From Devosia psychrophila (GTDB lineage: Bacteria > Pseudomonadota > Alphaproteobacteria > Rhizobiales > Devosiaceae), in assembly GCF_000971275.1 (NCBI RefSeq), contig NZ_LAPV01000129.1, forward strand, positions 107,068 through 171,067: a stretch of DNA of 64,000 bases, in the 5' to 3' direction. The notes beneath the pieces were generated by a model. The model was not told the origin of the DNA. It was given only the letters and a program-made list of their open reading frames with translations, and ran no database searches. Positions 1 to 8,667 of this stretch are shown here, piece after piece. The position numbers and the translations under genes were made by a program. Numbering within the stretch: position 1 is the stretch's first letter; every line of letters starts with the position of its first letter.

Positions 1-2477
1 CTGTCATCGGCACTCCGGAATCCGGCGTGCCGCTGCAGGAAGATATCCATCTCAACGGCAATGCAATCCAGTGCCGGGTGACCACGGAAGACCCCGAACA
101 GAACTTCATTCCGGACTATGGCCGCATCACCGCCTATCGCGGTGCGACCGGCTTTGGCGTGCGGCTCGATGGCGGCACGGCTTATGCAGGCGCGGTGATC
201 ACGAGGTTTTATGATCCGCTGCTGGAGAAAGTCACCTGCTGGGCGCCGAGTGCCGAGGAAGCCATCGCCCGCATGCACCGCGCCTTGCGCGAGTTCCGCA
301 TTCGCGGCGTCTCGACCAATCTTGCATTCCTCGAGAACATCATCACCCATCCCGACTTCGTGCAGAACCGCTATACGACGCGGTTTATCGACACGACGCC
401 GGAGCTGTTCAACTTCAAGCCTCGCAAGGATCGTGCGACCAAGCTGCTCAGCTATATCGCCGACGTGACCGTCAATGGTCATCCCGAAGTGCGCGACCGG
501 CCACGGCCGCCAGCGGCCGCCGCAGCGCCAGTGGTGCCGGAATTCCCGGCGCTCAGCGTCATCGAAGGCAGCCGTCAGGTTCTTGAGCGTGAAGGCGCTG
601 CCGGGCTGGCGCGCTGGATGAAGCAGCAGAAGCGCGTGCTGTTTACCGACACGACGATGCGCGATGCGCATCAATCGCTGCTGGCGACGCGGATGCGCTC
701 GTTCGACATTACCCGCATAGCGCAGGCCTATAGCCGCGGCCTGCCGAACCTCTTCTCGCTCGAATGCTGGGGTGGCGCGACGTTCGACGTGTCGATGCGC
801 TTCCTCAACGAGGACCCGTGGGAGCGGCTGGCCAAGGTGCGCGAAGGCGCGCCGAACATCCTAACGCAAATGCTGCTGCGCGGCAGCAACGGCGTTGGCT
901 ACACCAATTATGCCGACAATGTCGTCAAGTTCTTCGTCAAGCAGGCCGCAGCCGGCGGCGTCGATGTGTTCCGCGTCTTCGATTGCCTGAACTGGGTCGA
1001 GAACATGCGCGTCTCGCTCGATGCGGTGATCGAGGAGGGCAAGGTCGCCGAGGGCGTCATCTGCTACACCGGCGACCTGTTCGATCCCGACCGCGCCAAA
1101 TATGACCTGAAATACTATGTCGGACTGGCGCAGGAGCTGGAAAAGGCTGGTGCGCATGTGCTGGGCCTCAAGGACATGGCGGGGCTGCTGAAGCCTTCCG
1201 CGGCCAAGAAGCTGATTGCCACGCTGCGCAACGAGACCAACTTGCCGATCCACCTCCATACCCACGACACCTCGGGCGTTGCTTCGGCCACCGTGCTGGC
1301 GGCCGTCGAAGCCGGCGTCGATGCCGTTGATGCGGCCATGGATGCGCTGAGCGGCACCACCAGCCAGCCGACGCTGGGCTCCATCGTGGCCGCGCTGCAG
1401 GGCGATGAGCGCGATCCGGGGCTTGATGCCAAGGCGATCCGCCAGATTTCGTTCTATTGGGAAGCGGTGCGGACGCAATATCGCGCCTTCGAGAGCGATC
1501 TCAAGGGCGGTGCATCCGAAGTCTACCTGCACGAAATGCCGGGCGGCCAGTTCACCAATCTCAAGGAACAGGCGCGCTCGCTGGGGCTGGAAACCCGCTG
1601 GCACGAGGTCGCGCAGACCTATGCCGACGTCAACCAGATGTTCGGTGATATCGTCAAGGTGACGCCGTCGTCCAAGGTGGTCGGCGACATGGCACTGGCC
1701 ATGGTTTCGGCAGGCCTGACGCGGGCCGACGTAGAAGACCCCAAGCGCGACATCGCCTTCCCGGACTCGGTGGTCGGCTTCTTTGCCGGCGATCTGGGCC
1801 AGCCGCCCGGCGGTTTCCCCAAGGCACTGCAGGCCAAGGTTCTCAAGGGCAAGACGCCGCTGACCGAACGGCCGGGCTCTTATCTCCAGCCGGTTGACCT
1901 GGAAGCCGAACGCAAGAAGATCGCCGACGAAGTCGGGCATGAGATCGACGATCTCCGGCTCGCGTCCTACCTGATGTATCCCAAGGTCTATTCGGATTTC
2001 GAAAAGACCCAGGAGCGCTACGGCCCGACCGAAGTGCTGCCGACGCCGGTGTATTTCTATGGCCTGTCGGAAGGCGATGAACTGTTCGTCGACATAGAGA
2101 AGGGCAAGACGCTGGTGCTGCAATATCTCGGCCGCGCCCCAACCAATGAAAAGGGCGAAGTGCGGGTGTTCTTCGATCTCAATGGCCAGCCACGCACAAT
2201 TCTCGTTCCGGATCGCCTAAAGGTCGGCGAGATCAAGGTTCGCGCCAAGGCAGCGCTCGGCGATGCCAAGCAGGTCGGCGCGCCAATGCCGGGGGTGATC
2301 TCGACGCTCAACGTCAAGCAAGGCCAGAAGGTCAGCGCCGGCGACGTGATCTGCTCGATCGAAGCGATGAAGATGGAGACGGCAATCCACGCCGAAGCCG
2401 ATGGCGTGATCGCGGAGCTCTTGATCAAGCCGGGCGACCAGATCGACGCCAAGGATTTGCTGGTCCGGTTCGAATAG
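1..2477 (+). CDS. pyc: Pyruvate carboxylase, C-terminal 824 residues (5' partial)
   Basis: ATP- and biotin-dependent carboxylation of pyruvate to oxaloacetate, an anaplerotic cytoplasmic enzyme. The frame is open from base 3, so the gene begins upstream of the window; the GTG at 27 is an internal codon. Seen in order: the end of the biotin-carboxylase domain (CRVTTEDP motif), the carboxyltransferase TIM barrel starting at the FTDTTMRDAHQS motif near base 646, the PC-specific allosteric/linker region, and a C-terminal biotinyl domain with EAMKMET, whose biotin-accepting lysine codon is 2370-2372. Family length is about 1150 residues, so roughly 330 N-terminal residues are outside. The gene ends just before a strong terminator and is probably the last gene of its transcript. 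Confidence 0.97.
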   Translation, partial: VIGTPESGVPLQEDIHLNGNAIQCRVTTEDPEQNFIPDYGRITAYRGATGFGVRLDGGTAYAGAVITRFYDPLLEKVTCWAPSAEEAIARMHRALREFRIRGVSTNLAFLENIITHPDFVQNRYTTRFIDTTPELFNFKPRKDRATKLLSYIADVTVNGHPEVRDRPRPPAAAAAPVVPEFPALSVIEGSRQVLEREGAAGLARWMKQQKRVLFTDTTMRDAHQSLLATRMRSFDITRIAQAYSRGLPNLFSLECWGGATFDVSMRFLNEDPWERLAKVREGAPNILTQMLLRGSNGVGYTNYADNVVKFFVKQAAAGGVDVFRVFDCLNWVENMRVSLDAVIEEGKVAEGVICYTGDLFDPDRAKYDLKYYVGLAQELEKAGAHVLGLKDMAGLLKPSAAKKLIATLRNETNLPIHLHTHDTSGVASATVLAAVEAGVDAVDAAMDALSGTTSQPTLGSIVAALQGDERDPGLDAKAIRQISFYWEAVRTQYRAFESDLKGGASEVYLHEMPGGQFTNLKEQARSLGLETRWHEVAQTYADVNQMFGDIVKVTPSSKVVGDMALAMVSAGLTRADVEDPKRDIAFPDSVVGFFAGDLGQPPGGFPKALQAKVLKGKTPLTERPGSYLQPVDLEAERKKIADEVGHEIDDLRLASYLMYPKVYSDFEKTQERYGPTEVLPTPVYFYGLSEGDELFVDIEKGKTLVLQYLGRAPTNEKGEVRVFFDLNGQPRTILVPDRLKVGEIKVRAKAALGDAKQVGAPMPGVISTLNVKQGQKVSAGDVICSIEAMKMETAIHAEADGVIAELLIKPGDQIDAKDLLVRFE

Positions 2478-2478
2478 C

Positions 2479-2510
2479 AAAAGGCCCGGAGCGATCCGGG
2501 CCTTTTGTTT
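2479..2510 (+). terminator. Rho-independent terminator of pyc
   Basis: Perfect 12-bp stem (2479-2490 with 2495-2506), GCGA loop, and a TTTTGTTT tract on the plus strand. It starts one base after the pyc stop codon. The A-rich 5' flank means it could also act on the minus strand against the DUF1232 gene. Confidence 0.93.
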
Positions 2511-2513
2511 CCG

Positions 2514-2816
2514 CTACACGCGGCGCGCGCGGCCGTCGATGGTTTGGCCGTTGCGTTCGCGCATGTCGGCTCTGACGGGGACCGGCAGGCGGCTGACGAT
2601 CCAGCCTACCATCATGGGGACCAGCACGATGTCATCGATCCAGCCCGCAAGCGGGATGAAATCTGGAATGATGTCGATCGGGTTGACCAGATAGAAAGCC
2701 ACAAACAGCGTTGCGGCCTTCAACATGATTGGCGTTTCCGGCGCGAAGAATGCCTTCCAGAGCTGGACGACTTCTTTGCGGAAGAGGACGAGGCGGGGGA
2801 GGAGCATCTTTATCAT
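2514..2816 (-). CDS. YkvA-like DUF1232 membrane-associated protein
   Basis: 100 residues. The hallmark DUF1232 stretch is present: a hydrophobic segment running into NPIDIIPDFIPLAGWIDD, then a second hydrophobic stretch. The family is small, widespread in bacteria and of unknown function; it is probably anchored by one or two membrane helices. The gene ends 4 bp from the pyc terminator T-tract, convergent with pyc, and starts 54 bp downstream of the DUF4287 gene, so both may share a transcript. Confidence 0.85.
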   Translation of the reverse strand: MIKMLLPRLVLFRKEVVQLWKAFFAPETPIMLKAATLFVAFYLVNPIDIIPDFIPLAGWIDDIVLVPMMVGWIVSRLPVPVRADMRERNGQTIDGRARRV

Positions 2817-2870
2817 GGACGAGAGATGGCCCCTATCTCGCCAGGTTCAAGAGGCCACCCATCACAATCT

Positions 2871-3080
2871 CTAGTCAAGCGCACTGCGTTCGCGCAGCAG
2901 TTTGACGATGGCCATGGCGTGGCCGTGACCCAGGCCGTAATCGGCCTTTAGCCAGTCGGTGATGGGGGTCGCCTTGGTGCCTGGCTTGGTCAGGCCCTTC
3001 TTGGTGGCCAGCCTGACAAATTCGTCCGGGCTGACCCCTGTCTGTTTTTCGATATTGGCCAGATAGGCGGCAAAACTCAT
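2871..3080 (-). CDS. DUF4287 domain small protein
   Basis: 69 residues with the pattern of DUF4287: an N-terminal [15 protein letters not shown] helix, a TP-[IV]-x-DWLK motif in the middle, and a [11 protein letters not shown] segment. These proteins are small, soluble and of unknown function, often close to DUF5655. The start ATG is preceded by GGAGG-like bases (on the minus strand just right of 3080). It is divergent from ispG, with 126 bp between the two starts that must hold both promoters. Confidence 0.8.
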   Translation of the reverse strand: MSFAAYLANIEKQTGVSPDEFVRLATKKGLTKPGTKATPITDWLKADYGLGHGHAMAIVKLLRERSALD

Positions 3081-3206
3081 GGCAATCCTCCGGTTTCGCG
3101 TTTCATGCTACATGACGAACAAGAAGGCGCCAGTTCGACACAATCGAGAAGCATTGCGCCGGTAGTGTGGGAGGACTATTTCTCCCTCAATGGTTCGAGG
3201 TGTTTG

Positions 3207-4445
3207 ATGGCCGGTGCTCTGGCGCGTAGAAATTCGGTGGGTGTGAGCGTCGGCGGCGTGATGGTCGGCGGTGGGGCGCCCGTCGTCGTGCAGTCGATGA
3301 CCAATACCGACACCGCCGATATCGACGCGACGGTGAAACAGGTCATGCAACTGGCGCGGGCCGGCTCTGAAATCGTGCGCATCACGGTGGATCGCGACGA
3401 GAGCGCCGCCGCCGTACCGATCATCCGCGATCGGCTGGCCTTTATGGGTTATGACGTGCCGCTGGTTGGTGACTTCCACTACATTGGCCACAAGCTTCTG
3501 ACCGATCATCCGGCCTGTGCAGAGGCTTTGGCGAAATATCGCATCAATCCGGGCAATGTTGGCTTCAAGGCCAAGCGCGATACGCAGTTTTCAACGCTGA
3601 TCGAGATTGCCAACAGGTACAATAAGCCGGTGCGTATCGGGGTGAACTGGGGTTCTCTCGACGAGGAACTGCTCACCAGATTGATGGATGAGAACGCCGT
3701 GTCGGCCGCGCCGATTTCGGCTGCCGCGGTGCAGCGCGAGGCGATCATCCAGTCCGCTTTGCTCAGTGCCCGCCGTGCCGAAGAACTCGGCATGGGGCGC
3801 GACAAGATCATCCTCTCGACCAAGGTGTCGGATGTGCAGCATCTGATCGCGGTCTATCAGGACTTGGCGGCGCGCTGCGATTATGCGCTGCATCTGGGGC
3901 TGACCGAGGCGGGCATGGGCACCAAGGGTGTCGTCGCCTCGTCGGCGGCCATGGGCATTTTGCTGCAGCAGGGCATTGGCGACACCATCCGGATTTCATT
4001 GACGCCCGAGCCGGGTGGCGATCGCACCACCGAGGTCAAGGTGGCGCAGGAACTGCTTCAGACTATGGGCTTCCGCCAGTTCCTGCCGGTGGTCGCCGCC
4101 TGCCCCGGTTGCGGCCGCACGACGTCCGACACGTTCCAGCATCTGGCCAAGGATATCCAGGATCACCTGACGGCCTCGATGCCGGACTGGAAAGAGCGCT
4201 ATCCCGGCGTCGAAACGCTGACGGTGGCCGTAATGGGCTGCATCGTCAACGGCCCCGGCGAGAGCAAGCATGCCAATATCGGGATATCACTGCCAGGCAC
4301 GGGAGAGTCACCGGCCGCGCCTGTGTTCATCGATGGCCAAAAAGCAGTGACGCTGCGCGGGGCCGATGTAGCCGACCAGTTCAAGGTGATGGTGGCGGAT
4401 TACATCGAGCGGAAATTCGGGCAGGGGCAGAAGGCGGCGGAGTGA
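3207..4445 (+). CDS. ispG: 4-hydroxy-3-methylbut-2-enyl diphosphate synthase (IspG/GcpE)
   Basis: Penultimate step of the MEP isoprenoid pathway: converts MEcPP to HMBPP using a [4Fe-4S] cluster. The start is ATG 3207 because GAGG at 3197-3200 is well placed and the mature N-terminus ([16 protein letters not shown]) begins soon after. The frame is open to 3105, but that extension is unlike the family. 412 residues. Cluster ligands are visible: Cys299 and Cys302 in CPGCGRT, Cys345 and Glu352 in GCIVNGPGE. The 43-residue spacing between Cys302 and Cys345 is longer than in E. coli, consistent with a short insertion. It feeds the same pathway as ispA at 6.1-7.0 kb. Confidence 0.96.
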   Translation: MAGALARRNSVGVSVGGVMVGGGAPVVVQSMTNTDTADIDATVKQVMQLARAGSEIVRITVDRDESAAAVPIIRDRLAFMGYDVPLVGDFHYIGHKLLTDHPACAEALAKYRINPGNVGFKAKRDTQFSTLIEIANRYNKPVRIGVNWGSLDEELLTRLMDENAVSAAPISAAAVQREAIIQSALLSARRAEELGMGRDKIILSTKVSDVQHLIAVYQDLAARCDYALHLGLTEAGMGTKGVVASSAAMGILLQQGIGDTIRISLTPEPGGDRTTEVKVAQELLQTMGFRQFLPVVAACPGCGRTTSDTFQHLAKDIQDHLTASMPDWKERYPGVETLTVAVMGCIVNGPGESKHANIGISLPGTGESPAAPVFIDGQKAVTLRGADVADQFKVMVADYIERKFGQGQKAAE

Positions 4446-4496
4446 GCGGGCGCAGTAACACTTGTGCCTTGCACCGGACGACAGCATATTAAGTCC

Positions 4497-4724
4497 ATGA
4501 CCACACTTTTGGATGAAGCGATTGAACGCGCGCGTGCCCTGCCACAGCGTGCCCAGGACGATCTTGCACGCGTCGTCCTGCAGCTGACCGAAGCAGAGCA
4601 GTCGATCTACCAGTTGTCTGTGGACGAGCTTGCAGCGTTGGCGCCGTCCATGATCGAGGCCGATGCGGGCGTCTATGCCAGCGATGCACAAGTTGCAGCC
4701 GTCTGGGCCAAGCACAGCCAGTGA
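4497..4724 (+). CDS. Antitoxin of a RelE/ParE-type module
   Basis: 75 residues. The pattern LLDEAIERARALP...QDDLARVVLQL followed by a C-terminal DAQVAAVWAKH is typical of short antitoxins encoded just before ParE/RelE toxins in alphaproteobacteria. The start at ATG 4497 is preferred; an in-frame ATG 33 bases upstream lacks a convincing ribosome site. The stop overlaps the GTG start of the downstream toxin by 4 bases, implying translational coupling. Such antitoxins bind their toxin and usually repress the operon. Confidence 0.78.
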   Translation: MTTLLDEAIERARALPQRAQDDLARVVLQLTEAEQSIYQLSVDELAALAPSMIEADAGVYASDAQVAAVWAKHSQ

Positions 4725-5005
4725 AGGTTCGCTTCACGCCGCGGGCCTTGGCCGAGCTCGCTGCAATACTGGATTTCGTGGCGGAGCGGTCGCCAACGGG
4801 CGCTCGCCGCATACAATATCGCATCAGGACCCTGATCGAATTGCTGCCGGACTTCCCGCATTCCGGGCAGCTGACCAGCGTAGAGCGGCTTCGGCGCCTC
4901 GTGGTGATCCCGTTTCCCTACGTGATTTTCTATCGGCCTGATGCAGACGATATTGTCATCGTTTCCTTGCGTCATACGGCTCGTGAGCCAGAGCTGCGTC
5001 CGTGA
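4721..5005 (+). CDS. ParE/RelE-family toxin
   Basis: 94 residues from GTG 4721, overlapping the antitoxin stop (GTGA). The ParE fold is recognisable: VRFTPRALAELAAILDF helix, a P.SG..... VERLRRLVV turn, PYVIFYR strand, and the final IVSLRHTARE strand. Members inhibit gyrase (ParE) or cleave ribosome-bound mRNA (RelE); which applies cannot be told here. It is intact in length and is encoded convergently with the YbaK-like gene only 9 bp away. Confidence 0.85.
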   Translation: MKVRFTPRALAELAAILDFVAERSPTGARRIQYRIRTLIELLPDFPHSGQLTSVERLRRLVVIPFPYVIFYRPDADDIVIVSLRHTAREPELRP

Positions 5006-5014
5006 CGATGCAGT

Positions 5015-5500
5015 TCAGGGAAACTGGATCACCTCGCCCGGCGGTACACACGCATCGACCCATTTGTTGCCGCAGAGTTCGGCGAGGCGAGTGACGCTGA
5101 GGCGGACCGAGGCGTGGGTGTCGCCGCCAGCCGGGATCATTAGTTCATACACCTTGATCGAAACGTCGAGATAGATCGGCAGGGGAGACGGCAGGCCGAA
5201 GGGGCAGACGCCGCCGACCTGATGGCTGGTGAGGCGCAGCACGTCTTCGGCGCCAAGCATGCGCGGGCGGCCACCGAAGGCAATCTTGGATTTCTGGTTG
5301 TCGAGCCGGGCATCGCCGCGGGTCACCAGCAGGATTTCCTCATCTCTGACGCGAATGCACAGCGTCTTGGCGATCTGACCGGGCTCGACGCCATGCACTG
5401 CGGCGGCCAGTTGCACCGTGGCGGTCGAGGCGTCGGTGACCTCGACGGCAAGATCAGGCGCGCGGGCGGCGAGGTCGGCTTGGACGGACGCGAGGGACAT
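5015..5500 (-). CDS. YbaK/ProX-type aminoacyl-tRNA deacylase
   Basis: 161 residues of the YbaK/EbsC family, which removes mischarged amino acids (Cys, Ala or others) from tRNA. Seen: a Lys in the IAKTLCIRV segment (the conserved catalytic-pocket lysine), LVTRGDARLD, and the family GGVCPFGLP motif that forms the substrate pocket. The gene follows the MOSC gene by 9 bp in the same direction, so ispA, the MOSC gene and this gene probably form one transcript. The exact amino-acid specificity is not readable from sequence. Confidence 0.88.
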   Translation of the reverse strand: MSLASVQADLAARAPDLAVEVTDASTATVQLAAAVHGVEPGQIAKTLCIRVRDEEILLVTRGDARLDNQKSKIAFGGRPRMLGAEDVLRLTSHQVGGVCPFGLPSPLPIYLDVSIKVYELMIPAGGDTHASVRLSVTRLAELCGNKWVDACVPPGEVIQFP

Positions 5501-5509
5501 GGATCGCTT

Positions 5510-6142
5510 TCAGATCAGGCTGGCGAGGTTGTCTTCGTATTTGAAGCGTGTCTTCTCGCGGATGGGTGTGGTCAGCGCGCGGCGCATGAAGCCGGGGTCG
5601 ATGTCGCGCTTGCCATCGAGCGCCATCAATTCGCTGACGGTGACGCGTTCACCGGCAAAGTGGGTGTAGGTGAGCGCCATGCCGGGTTCGACCGTGCCCG
5701 GGGTTAGCACGCGGCAATAGGCCCCGGGGCGGCCGGCGCGGTGGAATTTTTTCACCCACATCGGGTCGCTCATCAGCGCCGAAAAAGTCATGCAGGGGGT
5801 GCGGTGGTAGGTGACCTCGAGCAAGATCTGGCCAATGGCGAAGCGATCACCGATAGCAACACTGCGGCCTTCGACGCCACTGATGGTGAGGTTGTCACCG
5901 AACCAACCCGGTTCGATGCGCTTGCCGAGCTGGTCGGCCCAGAACTGATAGTCATCGGCAAAATAGATGTAGATGGCCTGGTCGACGCCACCATGATGCT
6001 TGCGGTCGCAGACGGCGTCATTGGCCAGGCCCATGCGGTCGATCTGGGCATTTGGCACGGGCGTCTTGATGATGCCAGTGAGCGGCTTGTAGCCGGGGAT
6101 ATGCCGGCCTGTACCCTGGTTGACGCTGAGCAGGCTCGGCAT
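5510..6142 (-). CDS. MOSC domain protein (YiiM-like)
   Basis: 210 residues. MOSC features: KTPV...DRMGLANDAVCDRKHHGGVDQAIY, then FGDNLTISG, and the conserved cysteine in TYHRTPCMTF. MOSC proteins handle sulfur carried on pyridoxal or molybdopterin cofactors; YiiM-like members reduce N-hydroxylated purines. The ATG at 6142 has a GGGAG site just upstream on the minus strand and lies one base past the end of ispA. A longer open extension to 6433 overlaps ispA on the same strand and does not look like protein. Cotranscribed with ispA. Confidence 0.9.
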   Translation of the reverse strand: MPSLLSVNQGTGRHIPGYKPLTGIIKTPVPNAQIDRMGLANDAVCDRKHHGGVDQAIYIYFADDYQFWADQLGKRIEPGWFGDNLTISGVEGRSVAIGDRFAIGQILLEVTYHRTPCMTFSALMSDPMWVKKFHRAGRPGAYCRVLTPGTVEPGMALTYTHFAGERVTVSELMALDGKRDIDPGFMRRALTTPIREKTRFKYEDNLASLI

Positions 6143-6143
6143 T

Positions 6144-7046
6144 TCAGTTCTCCCGGCTGGCAAAATAACGGGCGGTGGCGCGCAATCCGTCAGCCTTGGG
6201 GCCGAAGGTGCGGAGGGCCGAGAGCGCGTCATTGACGGTCTGGGCGAGGCGGACCTTGGCGCCGTCGAGGCCGAGCTGGGCGACGAGGGTCTGCTTGCCG
6301 GCGTTCGCATCCTTGCCGGTGGCCTTGCCCATGGCTTCAGGCGTGGCGGTGACGTCGAGGATATCGTCGGCAAGCTGGAAGGCGCGGCCGGCAGCCTCGG
6401 CATAAGCGGTGACCACGGAGAGCGCGCGGGCATCGGCGCCGCCGAGGATAGCGCCCATGCGGACGCTGGCGCGGATCAGGGCGCCGGTTTTCATCGCTTG
6501 CATGGTGGAAATCTGGTCGCCGGAAAATCCGCCCTGTTCGCCTTCGATATCGCGCATCTGGCCGCCGACCATGCCGCCCGCGCCGGAGCCGGCGACCAGT
6601 TCGGTGACAAGGGCAATGCGCACCGACGGATCGGGGTGGCAGATTGGGTCGGCGAGCAGGCCGAAGGCGTGCGTCAGCAGCGCGTCGCCGGCAAGGATTG
6701 CGGAGGCTTCGTCGAAGGCCTTGTGCACGGTGAGTCGGCCACGGCGCAGGTCATCGTCGTCCATGGCGGGCAGGTCGTCGTGGATCAGCGAATAGCAGTG
6801 CACCATTTCGACGGCGAGGCCGGCGGTCAGGGCGTTGGCCGGAGATACATTGAAGATGGCGGCGGCCTGGCGCACCAGCAGCGGGCGCAGGCGCTTGCCG
6901 CCATCGAGTGCCCCATGCCGCATGGCTGCAACGACACGCTCGGCGGCGGGGCCGGGGCCCGACAGACGCGCGACATCGAGATGCTGCGCGAGACCCGCTT
7001 CCACGTCTTTGGCACAAGCGGCAATGTCGGCGGCGAAATCATGCAT
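6144..7046 (-). CDS. ispA: Farnesyl/geranylgeranyl diphosphate synthase
   Basis: 300 residues, cytoplasmic trans-prenyltransferase that extends DMAPP/GPP with IPP to make C15-C20 isoprenyl diphosphates for quinones and undecaprenyl carriers. The first aspartate-rich motif DDLPAMDDDD is at residues 90-99 and the second, DDILD, at 227-231; GGKRLRP near residue 50 binds IPP. The four residues in the first motif (DDxxxxD) fit the bacterial FPPS type. It heads a presumptive ispA-MOSC-ybaK transcript. Upstream is a short palindromic repeat at 7122-7200. Confidence 0.93.
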   Translation of the reverse strand: MHDFAADIAACAKDVEAGLAQHLDVARLSGPGPAAERVVAAMRHGALDGGKRLRPLLVRQAAAIFNVSPANALTAGLAVEMVHCYSLIHDDLPAMDDDDLRRGRLTVHKAFDEASAILAGDALLTHAFGLLADPICHPDPSVRIALVTELVAGSGAGGMVGGQMRDIEGEQGGFSGDQISTMQAMKTGALIRASVRMGAILGGADARALSVVTAYAEAAGRAFQLADDILDVTATPEAMGKATGKDANAGKQTLVAQLGLDGAKVRLAQTVNDALSALRTFGPKADGLRATARYFASREN

Positions 7047-7121
7047 ATGTCGTTGCTAGCCGGTTTGAGGCAGTGGCGGCAAGAACTAGCTTTAGAGCTA
7101 CCAAACCCATCCCTACAGATC

Positions 7122-7200
7122 GTCACCCTCGGGCTTGACCCGCGGGATCATGCCAAAGGTTCAGCTAGAGTAACGCCCTCGGGTCAAGCGTGAGGGTGAC
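7122..7200. repeat. Intergenic inverted repeat (GTCACCCTC type)
   Basis: Arms at 7122-7142 and 7179-7200 are near-perfect reverse complements, each built as GTCACCCTC, three variable bases, CTTGACCCG. The loop is about 36 bp. It lies between divergent ispA and mtgA. It resembles extragenic palindromes and differs from the CCCTCCCC-rich repeats elsewhere in the window. Confidence 0.75.
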
Positions 7201-7242
7201 GCGTGGTGGACGTGATGCTGTTGGTTGGCTATTGAGCCTGCC

Positions 7243-7959
7243 ATGGCACGACGCAGCACAGCAAAAGGCATCTGGCGGATCATCCGCTCCATCGCGCTGG
7301 TGCTTGGCGTGCTGATCGCCATTCCGGTGGTGCTGACGCCGATCTATCTGGTGGTGCACCCGGTCTCGGTGCCGATGCTGGAGCGTTATGTCACCGGGCG
7401 TCCGGTCGATCGGCAATGGCGCGATATCGGGCAGATTTCGGATCGCCTGAAAGCCTCGGTGATCCTGTCGGAAGACGGGCAGTTCTGCCGGCATTGGGGC
7501 GTCGATTTCGGCGCATTGCGTGAAGAGGTCGAGCGCTACATGGATGGCGAGGATGCGCGCGGCGCCTCGACCATCACCATGCAGGTGGCGCGAAACCTAT
7601 TCCTGTGGAACCAGCAGAGCGTGGTGCGCAAGGTTCTCGAAGTGCCGCTGGCGCTCTATATCGACCTGATCATGCCCAAGCGGCGGATTATGGAAATTTA
7701 TCTCAACATCGCCGAGTGGGGTCCGGAGGGGCAGTTCGGGATTGGGGCCGGGGCGCAACGGGCGTTTGGCTTCGAGCCGCAACATTTGGACTGGCGCAGG
7801 GCGACGCTGCTTGTGACGGCTCTGCCCAATCCGATGTTGCGGCAGCCGGGGCGGCCATCGCAGGGCATGCTGCGTATCGCTGGGATCATCGAGGGGCGGG
7901 TCGGCGAGTTTGGCCAGCGGGCGAGTTGTGTCGGAGAGAGTGGGCGGCTGTCGCTCTAG
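7243..7959 (+). CDS. mtgA: Monofunctional biosynthetic peptidoglycan transglycosylase
   Basis: 238 residues, GT51 family; polymerises lipid II into glycan strands at the inner membrane. One N-terminal membrane helix (about residues 12-35) is followed by the catalytic domain. The first motif is SVILSEDGQFCRHWGVDFG with the catalytic Glu; the second is RGASTITMQVARNLFL; then KRRIMEIYLNIAEWG. No transpeptidase domain follows, so it is the monofunctional type. ATG 7243 is chosen; a TTG six codons upstream is also open. Its stop overlaps the convergent ChaC gene by 4 bases. Confidence 0.93.
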   Translation: MARRSTAKGIWRIIRSIALVLGVLIAIPVVLTPIYLVVHPVSVPMLERYVTGRPVDRQWRDIGQISDRLKASVILSEDGQFCRHWGVDFGALREEVERYMDGEDARGASTITMQVARNLFLWNQQSVVRKVLEVPLALYIDLIMPKRRIMEIYLNIAEWGPEGQFGIGAGAQRAFGFEPQHLDWRRATLLVTALPNPMLRQPGRPSQGMLRIAGIIEGRVGEFGQRASCVGESGRLSL

Positions 7960-8504
7960 GCCGCTTCGTCCTTGGCCAGCAGATCGGCCAAGGCCATCAA
8001 TTGCCGATCGCGAATGCCCAACTCGCTCAGATGTTTGGCGGTATTCAGTACATAGTCGATATTGCGGCCGGACAGGCCTACGCCGGCACGGACCATAGCG
8101 AGTTGCTGGTCGAGATCGAGGCGGCCGGCGAATTGTTCGTGGCGTTCGTCGACGAGGAAGGCCAACGCGCTGATGGTCCTGCCATCGGCGAGACGGACCG
8201 GGCGCATCACGTCGCGATAAACCGCGGTGACCTGTTCGCGCTGCTGCAGGTATGCGCGAACCTGGGCCCAATGGCTATCTGCGACTTCGAACACCATGCC
8301 GCGGCAGGAGCCGCCGCGCGCCAGCCCGAACACCAGCCCCGGTTGCTCGACAGTGCCGCGATGATGATGCGAGACGATGGAGAGGCTGCGATGGGCGCCT
8401 TTGAGCAAGCCCTGCTGCGCTGAAACATGGGCAAAGCCGGGGTTCCAGATCAGTGATCCATAACCGAAGACCCAATGGGTCACTGTATTTTCCAAATCGT
8501 GCAT
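7956..8504 (-). CDS. ChaC-family gamma-glutamylcyclotransferase (copy 1)
   Basis: 182 residues. The substrate-binding signature FGYGSLIW lies at residues 13-20. Family enzymes cleave gamma-glutamyl peptides, for ChaC specifically glutathione, to 5-oxoproline and Cys-Gly. A conserved RGGSCRGMVFEV segment and the Glu in REQVTAVY match the catalytic core. Encoded convergently with mtgA (4-base overlap). A second, more diverged copy lies at 23.5-24.2 kb. Confidence 0.88.
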   Translation of the reverse strand: MHDLENTVTHWVFGYGSLIWNPGFAHVSAQQGLLKGAHRSLSIVSHHHRGTVEQPGLVFGLARGGSCRGMVFEVADSHWAQVRAYLQQREQVTAVYRDVMRPVRLADGRTISALAFLVDERHEQFAGRLDLDQQLAMVRAGVGLSGRNIDYVLNTAKHLSELGIRDRQLMALADLLAKDEAA

Positions 8505-8667
8505 CGCCTCAACCTGAACAGAAACCTAGGCAAGCCTGCGGCGGCAAGCAATCGCCTGCCTTGGGTATGAGCCTTGCGATCCTAAAGCCACCCGAATTTA
8601 CCCGTGATGAATGACGGGGCCGCCACCCCTCTTTAGTCCGCCTGCCGGGAAAGGTAAGACTGCGGCC

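Noticed and set aside
861..2123. Long minus-strand open frame (about 420 codons) antisense to pyc
   Set aside because: It lies wholly inside a clearly conserved enzyme gene; composition (His/Arg/Gly-rich, no motif) is that of a high-GC antisense shadow.
3105..3206. Longer N-terminus for IspG
   Set aside because: The GAGG site before ATG 3207 and family alignment favour the shorter form; the extension resembles no targeting or domain sequence.
6120..7193. Plus-strand open frame of about 357 codons over ispA
   Set aside because: Shadow of ispA, which has all catalytic motifs; the antisense translation has no recognisable domain.
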